Source: an uncultured Oleiphilus sp.
GTDB taxonomy: Bacteria > Pseudomonadota > Gammaproteobacteria > Pseudomonadales > Oleiphilaceae
Assembly (NCBI GenBank): GCA_913020495.1
Contig: CAJWBJ010000003.1
Span: 1 to 64,000, forward strand
DNA: 64,000 nucleotides
Direction: 5' to 3'
Below are positions 50,001-60,028 of this stretch, in pieces (the stretch's first letter is position 1; each line of letters starts with the position of its first letter). Position numbers and translations under genes: made by a program. The notes beneath the pieces were generated by a model that worked only from the letters and a program-made list of their open reading frames with translations, searched no databases and was not told the origin of the DNA.

Positions 50001-50691
50001 TTGTGTTATGGCCTTCATTTAGGGATACATCTGCGGTAAATGCGCCATTAGTGTGGCTCACGGAAGTGCCGTTTATAGTGAGGACGGCATCACCTTCAAT
50101 GGTGCCGGTAATATTAATAGGCGAAACACCGACCGTAACGAGCGAGTTTGGACTGGTAATCGCAACTTTTACATTTGGCCCAGTATTATCGCTATCAACA
50201 TCATTGAGAATACCATCGCCATCCACATCAGGGTCACTATTATTACCTACCCCATCTCCGTCCAAATCAGCCCATTCATTCTTATCTTCCGGAAAAGTAT
50301 CATCAGCATTTAAGTAGCTATCACCATCAATGTCTGGATCGCTATTATTGCCTACACCATTACCATCCAAATCTGCCCATTCGTTTTCATCTTCTGGAAA
50401 GACATCATCATCATTTAAATGTGTATCATTATCGATGTCTGGATCACTATTATCCCCAATACCATCGCTATCCGTATCCAGCCATTCTTCCTTATCTTCT
50501 GGGAAAGCATCATCTGCATTTAAATAAGTATCGCCATCAATATCGGGGTCGGTATCATTGGGGATACCATCGCCGTCTATATCAGAAGCTGTCGGGCCGC
50601 CTTTAGTATCATCAGATCCACCGCCTCCACCACCTCCACCACACGCTGATAACAAAATTACCAAGAAGCTGAATAGAATAGTTCGAAGCAT
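47086..50691 (-). CDS. Large Cys-rich lipoprotein with TSP3 repeats and Big_1-like Ig domains
   Basis: Lipobox MLRTILFSFLVILLSACGGGGGGGG (start moved to 50691); Asp-rich TSP3 repeats; VSGKGQSAKINETLLESLQVKVLDQDDNPVEGETVVFRV (Big_1-like); ~20 Cys in a C-terminal segment. Confidence 0.85.
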   Translation of the reverse strand: MLRTILFSFLVILLSACGGGGGGGGSDDTKGGPTASDIDGDGIPNDTDPDIDGDTYLNADDAFPEDKEEWLDTDSDGIGDNSDPDIDNDTHLNDDDVFPEDENEWADLDGNGVGNNSDPDIDGDSYLNADDTFPEDKNEWADLDGDGVGNNSDPDVDGDGILNDVDSDNTGPNVKVAITSPNSLVTVGVSPINITGTIEGDAVLTINGTSVSHTNGAFTADVSLNEGHNTIEARAVLGTRVITDIISVSLDATPPHVTIESHFDGDKVYESQITVTGLINDIVRGTIEEEQSNVTVNGIAATISNRSYSAEITLDEGANAVVVTGADQVGNTESETISLEYVIPVGRSLAVVSGKGQSAKINETLLESLQVKVLDQDDNPVEGETVVFRVIQGSGSVGVGTEKEGRAIVVDTDVSGLAATSFAVGTRVGTANHKVRAAVVGYENQVVIEASATGGVGNKLSVNSGNNQRGAVGQLLPEAFIVSVTDAGANVVEGARVEFSSTIGGGLFSNGEASFESQTDSDGRATAEFTLGTLTGLDAQRVLVTLIDGPEGETITSGFSATAFEPKAAGDTKISGVVLDNQDGPIPNVTVRIEGSVRQAVTDAQGQFEITEVPVGPVHLIADGSTTTIEGEFPSLSYNLVTISGVDNPLSAPIYMVKIDTENAVYAGLEDASLELDEFPGFKLEISKGSVTFPDGSKEGLISATPVNSSKVPMAPPNGMQPQFIVTIQPTGATFDPPARLTLPNVDAHPIGAQVEMYSYDHDLEEFVAIGLGTVSEDGALVASNPGVGVVKAGWHCGSQPAGSGCCQSGAGCGYCYNKTEGCPGGCELVPSRPAENQSVGNCQKELCSGSTPDNSDTPPSECGTCKDGALDIDETIVLQDQKPDDCKELLCGGGFNPKDETSEVQKNPANQCKLCGEGSLKDAADTTTCGDGTDQQKCYTCKGGQCGNHCEASSVTQKFESTAPDFVLNALTSFPDALDASPIFTAELKPFIDMSLETGEKCCKNCETPGPQPYRKFSGAAGIKGVVQATIPNLGVAHKFPKKPTSFIGFSVKGKIFITAAGATIEVDARGETNYLDIDCPGEDCGDFFLGSTFNALIGPQVDLSVSLVDCTDPKCKDSTTIVAVSGKGSIALTVKGNIGLKRVSGPQCGTNCLGLTLDPVSGAAKGSISFEFLFKKWTMSGSTDPIIFYAGGAWGAGCN
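50200..50560 (-). repeat. Three 105-bp (35-aa) Ca-binding TSP3-like repeats
   Basis: CATTTAA at 50307, 50412 and 50517 (exact 105-bp period); DPDIDGDxxLNADDxFPEDKxEWxDxDxDGxGNNS. Confidence 0.88.
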
Positions 50692-51177
50692 AATGACACC
50701 TAACCCTGGTGGAGAATTCAACGTAGTTTTTATTGCCTAATGCACATATAAAAATTGCTGGCAGTCACATTACAATAATTTAATCCCATCAACTCTTATA
50801 GTCCTGTTAACTACATTTAGCAACAATTATTTACCAACTGAAAGACGGGGTATCATTGCGACTCTATATGATGAATATTATGAAGTTTGAAAGTATGACT
50901 TATGTGACTACTGGTCATACGCCTAGGGCACATAACCTCCTCTGTTAACCTTACTTGTTAACTTGATTTAAGCAGGCCCTGTTATCATGAGTTGTGATTT
51001 GTATTATTTCAGTGAGAACAAAATAATATAAAAAAATACCTAGCTTATTTTTTGCCAAAGAGGGCTTTCAGCCAGCTAAGCAGTAGATGATTGATCTCCT
51101 GCTTGCATGAATTTCGAATATATCCTCCTATTCACTTTGATTCTAAACAACATATTCTTGAAAAGCATGTACTACGA

Positions 51178-52053
51178 TTACGTAGTGCTCTTTTCAAAAA
51201 AACCGGCATGAAAACGAAGGTGATCCTCAACAAAGCTACTAATAAAATAATAACTATGGTCATAACCTGCATGCTGACGTAATTCTAATGGGTAACCATT
51301 CGCCTCTGCTGCCGCTTCTAGCGTTTCAGGCTTCAACTCTCGAGATAGAAAGTCATCATCGAGACCTTGATCCACTAATACCGGCACATGTTCCTGTGCA
51401 TCACGTAATAGCACACTGGCATCGTATTGAGCCCAAAGCGCTTTATCTTTCCCTAAATAAGCATTAAAAGCCTTTTGACCCCAAGGGCAGTTCATTGGGT
51501 TACTAATAGGGCTAAATGCAGAACTTGATGTATAACGCTTCGGGTTTCGCAGTGCCAACACAAGCGCACCATGACCGCCCATAGAGTGACCACTGATGGC
51601 ACGCTTATCATTCACCGGAAAGTGCGATTCAATGATATCCGGCAGCTCACTTAAAACATAATCATACATTCGGTAATGTGTATTCCAAGGCTTTTGGGTG
51701 GCATTAACATAAAACCCTGCCCCCAAACCCAAGTCATAGGCCTGATCCGGGTCATCAATAACATCTTCGCCTCTAGGACTGGTATCAGGCGCGACAATAG
51801 CTACCCCCAGTTCTGCTGCGATACGCTGCACGCCAGCTTTTTGCATGAAATTTTCATCGGTGCAGGTCAGCCCTGACAACCAGTAAAGTACAGGAACTTT
51901 AACTCCCATAGACGCTTGAGGCGGTAAATAAACTGCAAACCGCATGGTGCAGTTAAGTACCTCAGAGCGGTGGGTATATTGCTTATTCCAGCCACCAAAG
52001 CTCTTATTTGAACTAATGTTCTCAATCAGTGTTAGCTTTTCATTCATCATCAA
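51178..52053 (-). CDS. fghA: S-formylglutathione hydrolase
   Basis: PVLYWLSGLTCTDENFMQKAG, GHSMGGHGAL, YDHSYYFISSFVEDHLRFHA. Confidence 0.95.
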   Translation of the reverse strand: MMMNEKLTLIENISSNKSFGGWNKQYTHRSEVLNCTMRFAVYLPPQASMGVKVPVLYWLSGLTCTDENFMQKAGVQRIAAELGVAIVAPDTSPRGEDVIDDPDQAYDLGLGAGFYVNATQKPWNTHYRMYDYVLSELPDIIESHFPVNDKRAISGHSMGGHGALVLALRNPKRYTSSSAFSPISNPMNCPWGQKAFNAYLGKDKALWAQYDASVLLRDAQEHVPVLVDQGLDDDFLSRELKPETLEAAAEANGYPLELRQHAGYDHSYYFISSFVEDHLRFHAGFFEKSTT

Positions 52054-52060
52054 TTATCTC

Positions 52061-52094
52061 TAACAGCCCTCTTTTTTAAAAGAACGGGCTGTTA
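52061..52094. other. Hairpin (9-bp stem) between frmA and fghA
   Basis: TAACAGCCC...GGGCTGTTA; T-tract only on plus-strand side. Confidence 0.5.
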
Positions 52095-52108
52095 TTTTTA
52101 GGGGCAGT

Positions 52109-53254
<1,146 letters not shown>

Positions 53255-53431
53255 TCAATTCGTATTTTGTGTTTTAGTCTTATTTCTAATTAGGTTCTAT
53301 TTCTTATCGGCTCTTAAAAGGATGCAATTTAGTATAGTCACCTGCGCCCTTTCTGGATAAAACAATTATAGTTATTTCTAATTTAATGATAATACCTCTA
53401 AACTGTAATTAACTTTTACTGGAGGGTAATA

Positions 53432-54319
53432 ATGTACTTATGGGATGGGGTTAGTGAGTTTACTGCCGTTGCAGAATCAGAGAGCTTTACTGCTGCGGCC
53501 AAACACTTAGGTATATCAACCGCTCAAGTCAGTCGGCAGGTCAGCGCATTAGAGGAGCGACTTGACGCTAAATTACTATATAGAACCACACGAAAAGTCT
53601 CGTTAACCGAGGTAGGCAATGTTTATTACCATCAATGCCGCAGTATTCTCGACAGTTTAGAAGACGCCGAACGGGTCATTACAAATTTGCAGAGCAAGCC
53701 ACGCGGTAAGATAAAATTAACTGCACCTGTTAGCTATGGTGAAGACAGCATTGTTCCTTTGGTTAACGATTTTGTGAAGCTGTACCCAGAGCTTGAGATA
53801 GACATTAATCTAACCAACCAGACTGTTGATTTAGTAGACGAAGGCTATGACTTGGCTATTCGTCTTGGGCGATTAAGCGACTCGACCATGATGGCAAAAA
53901 AACTGGCTGTTCGTACACAATATGTCTGTGCATCAGCAGCTTATATAAATACCTATGGCGCTCCCCACTCATTATCTGAACTTGAAAAACATAATTGTTT
54001 GCGAGGCTCTTTTGATTCATGGCGTTTTCAGGTTTCTGACAAAGAAAAGAATATCAAGGTGTCGGGCAACATACGTTGCAATAGCGGTTACGGATTAGTT
54101 GATGCCGCATTAAAAGGGATCGGGGTCATTCAACTTCCAGACTATTATGTGCAGCCTTATATTGAAGACAAACAGCTCATTACAATGCTAGACAATTACC
54201 GTGAAGTCGAACAAGGTATCTGGGCCTTATATCCACATAACCGTCATTTGTCTTCAAAAATCCGGCTACTGGTAGATTTCCTTGCCGAGGGTTTATCAAA
54301 ACCTCAAACACCTCTCTAG
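53432..54319 (+). CDS. LysR family transcriptional regulator, divergent to frmA
   Basis: N-term HTH FTAVAESESFTAAAKHLGISTAQVSRQVSALEERLDAKLLYRTTRKVSLTEVG. Confidence 0.93.
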   Translation: MYLWDGVSEFTAVAESESFTAAAKHLGISTAQVSRQVSALEERLDAKLLYRTTRKVSLTEVGNVYYHQCRSILDSLEDAERVITNLQSKPRGKIKLTAPVSYGEDSIVPLVNDFVKLYPELEIDINLTNQTVDLVDEGYDLAIRLGRLSDSTMMAKKLAVRTQYVCASAAYINTYGAPHSLSELEKHNCLRGSFDSWRFQVSDKEKNIKVSGNIRCNSGYGLVDAALKGIGVIQLPDYYVQPYIEDKQLITMLDNYREVEQGIWALYPHNRHLSSKIRLLVDFLAEGLSKPQTPL

Positions 54320-54326
54320 CATCTTT

Positions 54327-54779
54327 CTAAGCAACGCCTTGTTTCTTTAGCCATGCTTTCAACTGCCCTAAAGGTTGTGCGCCTGACAAACGTGCAGTTT
54401 CTTTTCCTTGCTTAAACAAGATAAGTGTTGGAATAGATTGAATTCGCCAACGCGCGGCAACCGTTTGCTGCGCTTCGGTATTCAGCTTTGCAAACCGTAA
54501 CCTAGGCTCTAGCTCTTTGGCAGCTTTTTCAAAAGTAGGCGCGAAACTTTTACACGGGCCACACCAAGGTGCCCAGCAATCGACTAACACCGGCAGCTCA
54601 TTATGATTCAATATCGCGGCAACATTCGCGGCCTTTAAGTCAATCGGTTTCCCGCTAAAAACTGGCTTTTTGCATTTCCCGCATTTTGGCTTATCGACTA
54701 ATCGGTCACTAGGTAGACGGTTTGTTGCATTGCATGATGCACAGGTGACATTCGTCGTAGTCATGGTTGAATTTTTCAT
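54327..54779 (-). CDS. trxC: Thioredoxin TrxC (thioredoxin 2)
   Basis: N-terminal zinc motif CASCNATNRLPSDRLVDKPKCGKCKKPVF, active site CWAPWCGPCKSF. Confidence 0.95.
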   Translation of the reverse strand: MKNSTMTTTNVTCASCNATNRLPSDRLVDKPKCGKCKKPVFSGKPIDLKAANVAAILNHNELPVLVDCWAPWCGPCKSFAPTFEKAAKELEPRLRFAKLNTEAQQTVAARWRIQSIPTLILFKQGKETARLSGAQPLGQLKAWLKKQGVA

Positions 54780-54784
54780 ACCTA

Positions 54785-55432
54785 TTAAGCGTCCTCAAAA
54801 TTTTCAAACACTGAAACCCATTCATCGTAATAGCTTTCGGCATGTTTTTTAATAAACGGAAATAGCCATTTGGCTGCGTCACCGACTAGATTGAAGTCGT
54901 CGTCCAGAGGGTCATCAATGCCGGGGAAATTCATCGCATGCTCAAGCGCTGCAGCACAGACAAGAAATTGCCCAATGGAATCTGCGATAGGAAAAAAATC
55001 CCACGTTCCATCACCATGCATCGCACTATAAACGGTAGAGCTATGATCTTGCTGATCCAGCTTAACGATGACCGGTTCACCACCTTCAATCGCGATTAGA
55101 AACCATGCGTCATCCCAAGTAGTAATGGGCTCTTTTGTCTCTGGATTGACGTTATACCCATCCATGACCCAAGACAGTTCACTCTTTGGAATGATTTCAA
55201 CAGGATTACCCACGCCATTGAAATACAGAGCTTCCAACGGACAAACTTTATCGATGTATTCTTTTAATTCTGGCGGAAACGAGCACGCAGTTTCCTGCTC
55301 CAGCACTATTCGTCTTGAATTATCTTCACTTTTACTCAGTGATAATCCCTTTGGGCTGAAGCTTTTAATCAGCGCGATTGATTCCTGTAAATTCATTTTA
55401 TATCTCTCACAAAAAATAGAGTTTCTGATCAC
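54785..55432 (-). CDS. SMI1/KNR4 (SUKH) family-like protein
   Basis: FPPELKEYIDKVCPLEALYFNGVGNPVEIIPKSEL...FFPIADSIGQFLV. Confidence 0.65.
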   Translation of the reverse strand: MIRNSIFCERYKMNLQESIALIKSFSPKGLSLSKSEDNSRRIVLEQETACSFPPELKEYIDKVCPLEALYFNGVGNPVEIIPKSELSWVMDGYNVNPETKEPITTWDDAWFLIAIEGGEPVIVKLDQQDHSSTVYSAMHGDGTWDFFPIADSIGQFLVCAAALEHAMNFPGIDDPLDDDFNLVGDAAKWLFPFIKKHAESYYDEWVSVFENFEDA

Positions 55433-55485
55433 ACCAAAGGCGATGTAACGCGACGATGCTAAGCGACGTTGTTAAGCGACTAAGT

Positions 55486-56313
55486 TCAGCCGGTTCTCAT
55501 TGCTAAAATCGCATCGACATCTATCGATTCCCGGTAGCGGGTGAAGTCAGTGTCTCTGGTTTCGATAGCTATAATAGACATGCGATCAGCCAACTCATTG
55601 CCCTCAACCCCTACATGTCCATTTACATGCAACACTTGAATATCATTTTTAAGTTCTTGATGTAATGCAAACATCTCTTTGATCAACTCTAAATTCTTTA
55701 TTTCACCACCAGATTTTTTCCAACCCTTTTTCTGCCAGTTAACGGCCCACTGGGTAACACACTGAATTGAATATTTTGAGTCACAGAAAATTACCACAGT
55801 TTTTTTATGACTTACCTCCTCTTTAGCCATCACCAAGGCTTGGTATAATGCATTCAATTCAGCAGTATTATTTGTACCTTTCGGGTTATATAAGCCATAC
55901 CAAAGCTCATCAATGACATCATTCCGATACACCGCAACACCCGAACCGGCTTTTCCGGGATTAGGCTCACAACCGCCATCAGTAAAAATTTTGGTCTCTA
56001 TTTTCATGGCAGATATTTCATTGGCAGTATACGTTTTAAGCCCCGGTTTCTTTTTTCCCGCTGTTCCTTTTGAACCAGCAGGCTTTGGTGCCCCCTTAAA
56101 TGCCGCTTCCGCTTCACCCAATGTTTTAAATGATTTATATCTCGCTCCGGCAAAGTGATCGATATGTTTTTTACAGGTGCTCCAGTCGGTAAAAATTCCG
56201 GTTTCTCTACCCTGCCATACTACGTAATATTTCTGAGCCACTATATTTACCTTATGATTTGAACGAGTTTTTCTCGCGTACGTTATACACTTTTTTTTGC
56301 TGTCTGGATGCAA
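55486..56313 (-). CDS. Ribonuclease H (type 1) with N-terminal viroplasmin/hybrid-binding domain
   Basis: N-term KYYVVWQGRETGIFTDWSTCKKHIDHFAGARYKSFKTLGEAEAAF; RNase H DGGCEPNPGKAGSGV, NTAELNALYQAL, FCDSKYSIQCV, HVNGHVGVEGNELADRMS; internal start near VAQKYYV possible. Confidence 0.9.
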   Translation of the reverse strand: MHPDSKKKCITYARKTRSNHKVNIVAQKYYVVWQGRETGIFTDWSTCKKHIDHFAGARYKSFKTLGEAEAAFKGAPKPAGSKGTAGKKKPGLKTYTANEISAMKIETKIFTDGGCEPNPGKAGSGVAVYRNDVIDELWYGLYNPKGTNNTAELNALYQALVMAKEEVSHKKTVVIFCDSKYSIQCVTQWAVNWQKKGWKKSGGEIKNLELIKEMFALHQELKNDIQVLHVNGHVGVEGNELADRMSIIAIETRDTDFTRYRESIDVDAILAMRTG

Positions 56314-56397
56314 AAATTATAAGCCTTAACAACACAGGGATTCATCCGTTAAAAATCAATCAACGCCTAGGCTTAGTCTATTTATAAAGAAATGAGT

Positions 56398-57546
56398 CTA
56401 CCGAGGATTCAAGCCTTTGAGCTTCGCGATAATGCCACACATAATTTCATCAGCCCCACCTCCAATTGCCACCACTCGCGTATCTCGATATGCACGACCC
56501 ACGATACTGTCAGCCATATAACCCGCGCCGCCCCAGTACTGCAAACAATCACTTGGAATCGTACGTACCAGTTTTCCTATTTTTAGCTTTGCCATAGACG
56601 CAAGTATCGTGACGTCTTCACCCCGTATATAAGCCGAACACGCTTCATGCGTTAGCGCTTTTACCGCTGCAACCTCCGTCATCATTTCAACCAAATGATG
56701 CTGAACGACTTGATTGGCAATAATTGGTTTTCCAAAAGTTTTTCTTTCCTGCGTATAGCGAATGGTTTCTTCAATAATATTTTCAAGTGTTGGGTAGGTG
56801 CCTGCTGCACAATACAGACGCTCTTCTTGAAACTGCTGCATCTGCATCATAAACCCCGCTCCTTCAACACCAATCAAATACGATTGCGGTACACGCACAT
56901 CATCAAAAAATATCGTGGCGGTATCTGAACACAGCAAGCCCATTTTCTTTAATGATGTACTTCTATCCACGCCCGGTAAATTTGCAGGTACGATAATTAA
57001 AGACTTATTCCCGTGCGGGTCTCCGTCACTGGTGTTACATAACAAAGTAAAAAAATCGCACTGATTTCCGTTGGTGATGAAGGTTTTACTGCCATTAATA
57101 ATATAATCATCGCCTACTTTTCGCGCGGTAGTCTTGATATTTGCCACATCAGACCCCGCACTAGGTTCGGTTACTGCAATGCTGGCAATGAGATCCCCCG
57201 AGATAGCGGGAGCCAAAAACTCTCGTTTCAATGCATCACTTCCAAAACGCGCTAAAGCGGGTGTCGCCATGTCAGTTTGCACACCAATCGCGGTCGGCAC
57301 GCCCGCTCCAATTGCCCGCCCCTGTTCCTCAACGGCCACAAGGTTGTACGAATAGTCCAAACCCATGCCACCATATTCCACGGGTTTATGAATCCCTAAC
57401 AAACCTAAATTTCCGAGTTTTTTAAACAGTTCATGTGCAGGAAATCGACCAGACTCTTCCCACTCAGGGATATTAGGGTTAATTTCATTTTGTACAAACT
57501 TACGCGCTGTTTCGCGAATTTGATTATGCTCTAGCGTGAACTCCAT
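56398..57546 (-). CDS. Acyl-CoA dehydrogenase
   Basis: AVTEPSAGSDVANIKTTA, QEERLYCAAGT, YTQERKTFGKPI, QYWGGAGYM...RAYRDTRV. Confidence 0.94.
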   Translation of the reverse strand: MEFTLEHNQIRETARKFVQNEINPNIPEWEESGRFPAHELFKKLGNLGLLGIHKPVEYGGMGLDYSYNLVAVEEQGRAIGAGVPTAIGVQTDMATPALARFGSDALKREFLAPAISGDLIASIAVTEPSAGSDVANIKTTARKVGDDYIINGSKTFITNGNQCDFFTLLCNTSDGDPHGNKSLIIVPANLPGVDRSTSLKKMGLLCSDTATIFFDDVRVPQSYLIGVEGAGFMMQMQQFQEERLYCAAGTYPTLENIIEETIRYTQERKTFGKPIIANQVVQHHLVEMMTEVAAVKALTHEACSAYIRGEDVTILASMAKLKIGKLVRTIPSDCLQYWGGAGYMADSIVGRAYRDTRVVAIGGGADEIMCGIIAKLKGLNPR

Positions 57547-57597
57547 ACTATTACCTTATTTTTATTTGAAATATTGAGTGTTTAAAACCTGCAAGTA

Positions 57598-58743
57598 CTA
57601 AGAAGAGGCACCGGGATGCACAACACAACCGCCAATAACGTCACCGGCCCATTTTGATTTCATCGCGCTTTTAATCTCAGACAAGGGAAAAGTGTGCGAA
57701 ATATAGGGCTTTAATTGCCCCGCTTCGACCCACTGCATAATTTTCTGTAAGCGTTCAGGACGAATCGATGCATCATGCTGAGTGGAGATCACCGTCGGGC
57801 AACCCAGTACTTTTAACCCTTTCATCATAATAAGATTGGTCGGTAGCATGTTGGCATTCGGCGCGCCACGCTGCCCCTTTCCCTTCGCGACAAAAGGTGT
57901 TGAAGCCCAGCCGACAACTAAAAAGCGAGCACCAAATGAAACACAACGCATACTTTCTAGCGAAATATCACCGCCAACACCATCATAAACCATATCAACC
58001 CCACGCCCTCCGGTAAGCGCTTTTACCTCTTCTCGAAAACGTCGTACCCCGGACTTTTGGTCTTCTGACTTACAGTTAATAATGTGGTCAGCACCCTGCT
58101 CTTTCACTACCTGCAGTTTTTTATCTGAACGACCGGTAGCAATTACCGTCGCCCCGACTAGTTTCGCGATATGTACTGCAGCCAATCCCGTCGCTCCGGA
58201 CGCACCGTGAATAAGTACCGTTTCACCCGCTTGTAGCTGCCCACAGGTAATCAGACAATGATAAGCCGTTTCATAACTCCCGAGTAAATTACAGGCTTGG
58301 TCAAATGAAAAACCTGATGGAATTTTTCGTATCGCATTGATAGGTGCAACGGCATAGGTTGCGAAACCACCATATTGCTGGTATTCCCCTGGTGAACGAG
58401 GCCCTGTGACAAATCCGTCCACTAGAACCCTGTCACCCACATTCGCAAACTTGTCATCAACATCCGCCCCGACCCAAGCAATCACACCGCTATATTCCAA
58501 ACCGGGGGTATAAGGTAAAGGGGGTTGGTGCTGGTATTGACCGCTCGTCATAAGAAGATCAACCCAACCAACTGCCGCGCTTTTTACCTCAATAATCACG
58601 TCATGGGCATTTAATGTCGCCGGATTTGGGGCGACTTGTTCTTCTATTCTAAGAAACTTATCCACGCCTTCAAGTGGGTTCTCAGCAAACTCAGAGACCC
58701 TGACTCGTTGGCCTGTTTTCATTTTTACTTCCATTCTACTCAT
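57598..58743 (-). CDS. NADPH:quinone oxidoreductase-like zinc-less MDR protein
   Basis: PYTPGLEYSGVI, GETVLIHGASGATGLAAVHIAKLVGATVIAT, GGRGVDMVYDGVGG. Confidence 0.88.
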   Translation of the reverse strand: MSRMEVKMKTGQRVRVSEFAENPLEGVDKFLRIEEQVAPNPATLNAHDVIIEVKSAAVGWVDLLMTSGQYQHQPPLPYTPGLEYSGVIAWVGADVDDKFANVGDRVLVDGFVTGPRSPGEYQQYGGFATYAVAPINAIRKIPSGFSFDQACNLLGSYETAYHCLITCGQLQAGETVLIHGASGATGLAAVHIAKLVGATVIATGRSDKKLQVVKEQGADHIINCKSEDQKSGVRRFREEVKALTGGRGVDMVYDGVGGDISLESMRCVSFGARFLVVGWASTPFVAKGKGQRGAPNANMLPTNLIMMKGLKVLGCPTVISTQHDASIRPERLQKIMQWVEAGQLKPYISHTFPLSEIKSAMKSKWAGDVIGGCVVHPGASS

Positions 58744-58816
58744 TCAAACCTCTTATTATTTTTTCAACGAAAGTTTTTAGCGTCTTGATTAGCAACTAAA
58801 TTCAGAATCATGCTCC

Positions 58817-59833
58817 TCAAAACCAATGCCTAGTTCTATTGACAAAATAGACTAAAGACAACATAACGGGAACCTCAACCAATACACCCACAACCGTCGC
58901 TAATGCAGCACCTGAATGTAAGCCAAACAATGAAATGGCGACGGCTACAGCCAACTCAAAAAAGTTAGAGGTGCTGATCATGCAAGCGGGTGCGGCTATG
59001 TTATGTGGGAGCTTTATAGTTTTTGCAAGATAATAAGCAATTGCAAAAATTCCATAGGTTTGAAGTATTAACGGTATCGCTATTAAGAAAATAGTTTGCG
59101 GTTGAGAAAGTATCGTTTCAGCCTGAAAACCAAACAGTAATATCACAGTACCGAGCAAACCAATGATTGACCAAGGTTTTAGCTGCTTTGTGAAGTGTAG
59201 TAATTTGTGATGACTATCTTTTTTGTCTAATAATTTACGGGTGATGGCGCCCGCAATTAAAGGTAATACAACATAAAGAATCACCGAAAACAGTAATGTT
59301 TCCCACGGGACTTGAATATCACTGACCCCCAGAAGAAAAGCCGTGATCGGGGCGAAAGCAAAAATCATGATGATATCGTTAACGGACACCTGAACTAGCG
59401 TGTAATTGGCATCCCCTTTCGTTAGTTGACTCCATACAAAAACCATTGCAGTACACGGTGCGACACCTAATAAAATCATGCCGGCAATATACTCATTGGC
59501 ACTTTGGGGGTCGACGAGAGAGGCAAAGAATACTTTAAAGAATAACCAGCCTAAGGCTGCCATGGTGAAGGGCTTAATTAACCAATTCATGACCAATGTT
59601 AGCACGAGCCCTTTAGGCTTTTTACCTACATCTTTGATCGCAGAAAAGTCAATTTGCACCATCATAGGGTAAATCATCACCCATATCAGGACTGCAACAA
59701 CAAGATTTACATGAGCCCATTCCAGCGATGCAATAAAGGTAAATTGCTCTGGTATCAAATGCCCAAGCATGACTCCGGCACCGATGCACAAGGCCACCCA
59801 AAGCGATAAATAGCGCTCAAAAAGCCCCATATA
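58817..59833 (-). CDS. ACR3-family arsenite efflux transporter
   Basis: [59 protein letters not shown], ten hydrophobic helices; start MGLFERY at 59833. Confidence 0.9.
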   Translation of the reverse strand, partial: YMGLFERYLSLWVALCIGAGVMLGHLIPEQFTFIASLEWAHVNLVVAVLIWVMIYPMMVQIDFSAIKDVGKKPKGLVLTLVMNWLIKPFTMAALGWLFFKVFFASLVDPQSANEYIAGMILLGVAPCTAMVFVWSQLTKGDANYTLVQVSVNDIIMIFAFAPITAFLLGVSDIQVPWETLLFSVILYVVLPLIAGAITRKLLDKKDSHHKLLHFTKQLKPWSIIGLLGTVILLFGFQAETILSQPQTIFLIAIPLILQTYGIFAIAYYLAKTIKLPHNIAAPACMISTSNFFELAVAVAISLFGLHSGAALATVVGVLVEVPVMLSLVYFVNRTRHWF

Positions 59834-60028
59834 ACCCCCTTCCAAGTTAAATTAATCACTACTGGAAGTTTTGTAGCACACAATTGAAGTTGAAAGTACT
59901 ATTTGCCTAAATGATAATTTAAAAATAGTCTGCTTTAACGCCTCACTACACATTTAACACATAGCGGGGTTGTCCTGCGGCTAACGTAAATGGGCAGGGT
60001 CAGAAACAAACACTTTCTTCATCTCCGT

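Noticed and set aside
50200-50560. CRISPR-like regular spacing
   Set aside because: The 105-bp period lies inside a continuous ORF and encodes TSP3-type Asp-rich repeats; no constant repeat/variable spacer pattern.
52061-52094. Rho-independent terminator of frmA
   Set aside because: Stem is present but the T-tract is on the plus-strand side, the wrong orientation for the minus-strand genes; kept only as a hairpin.
54785-55432. SUKH protein as immunity gene of a toxin system
   Set aside because: No adjacent polymorphic toxin, secretion or repeat toxin gene; neighbours are TrxC and RNase H.
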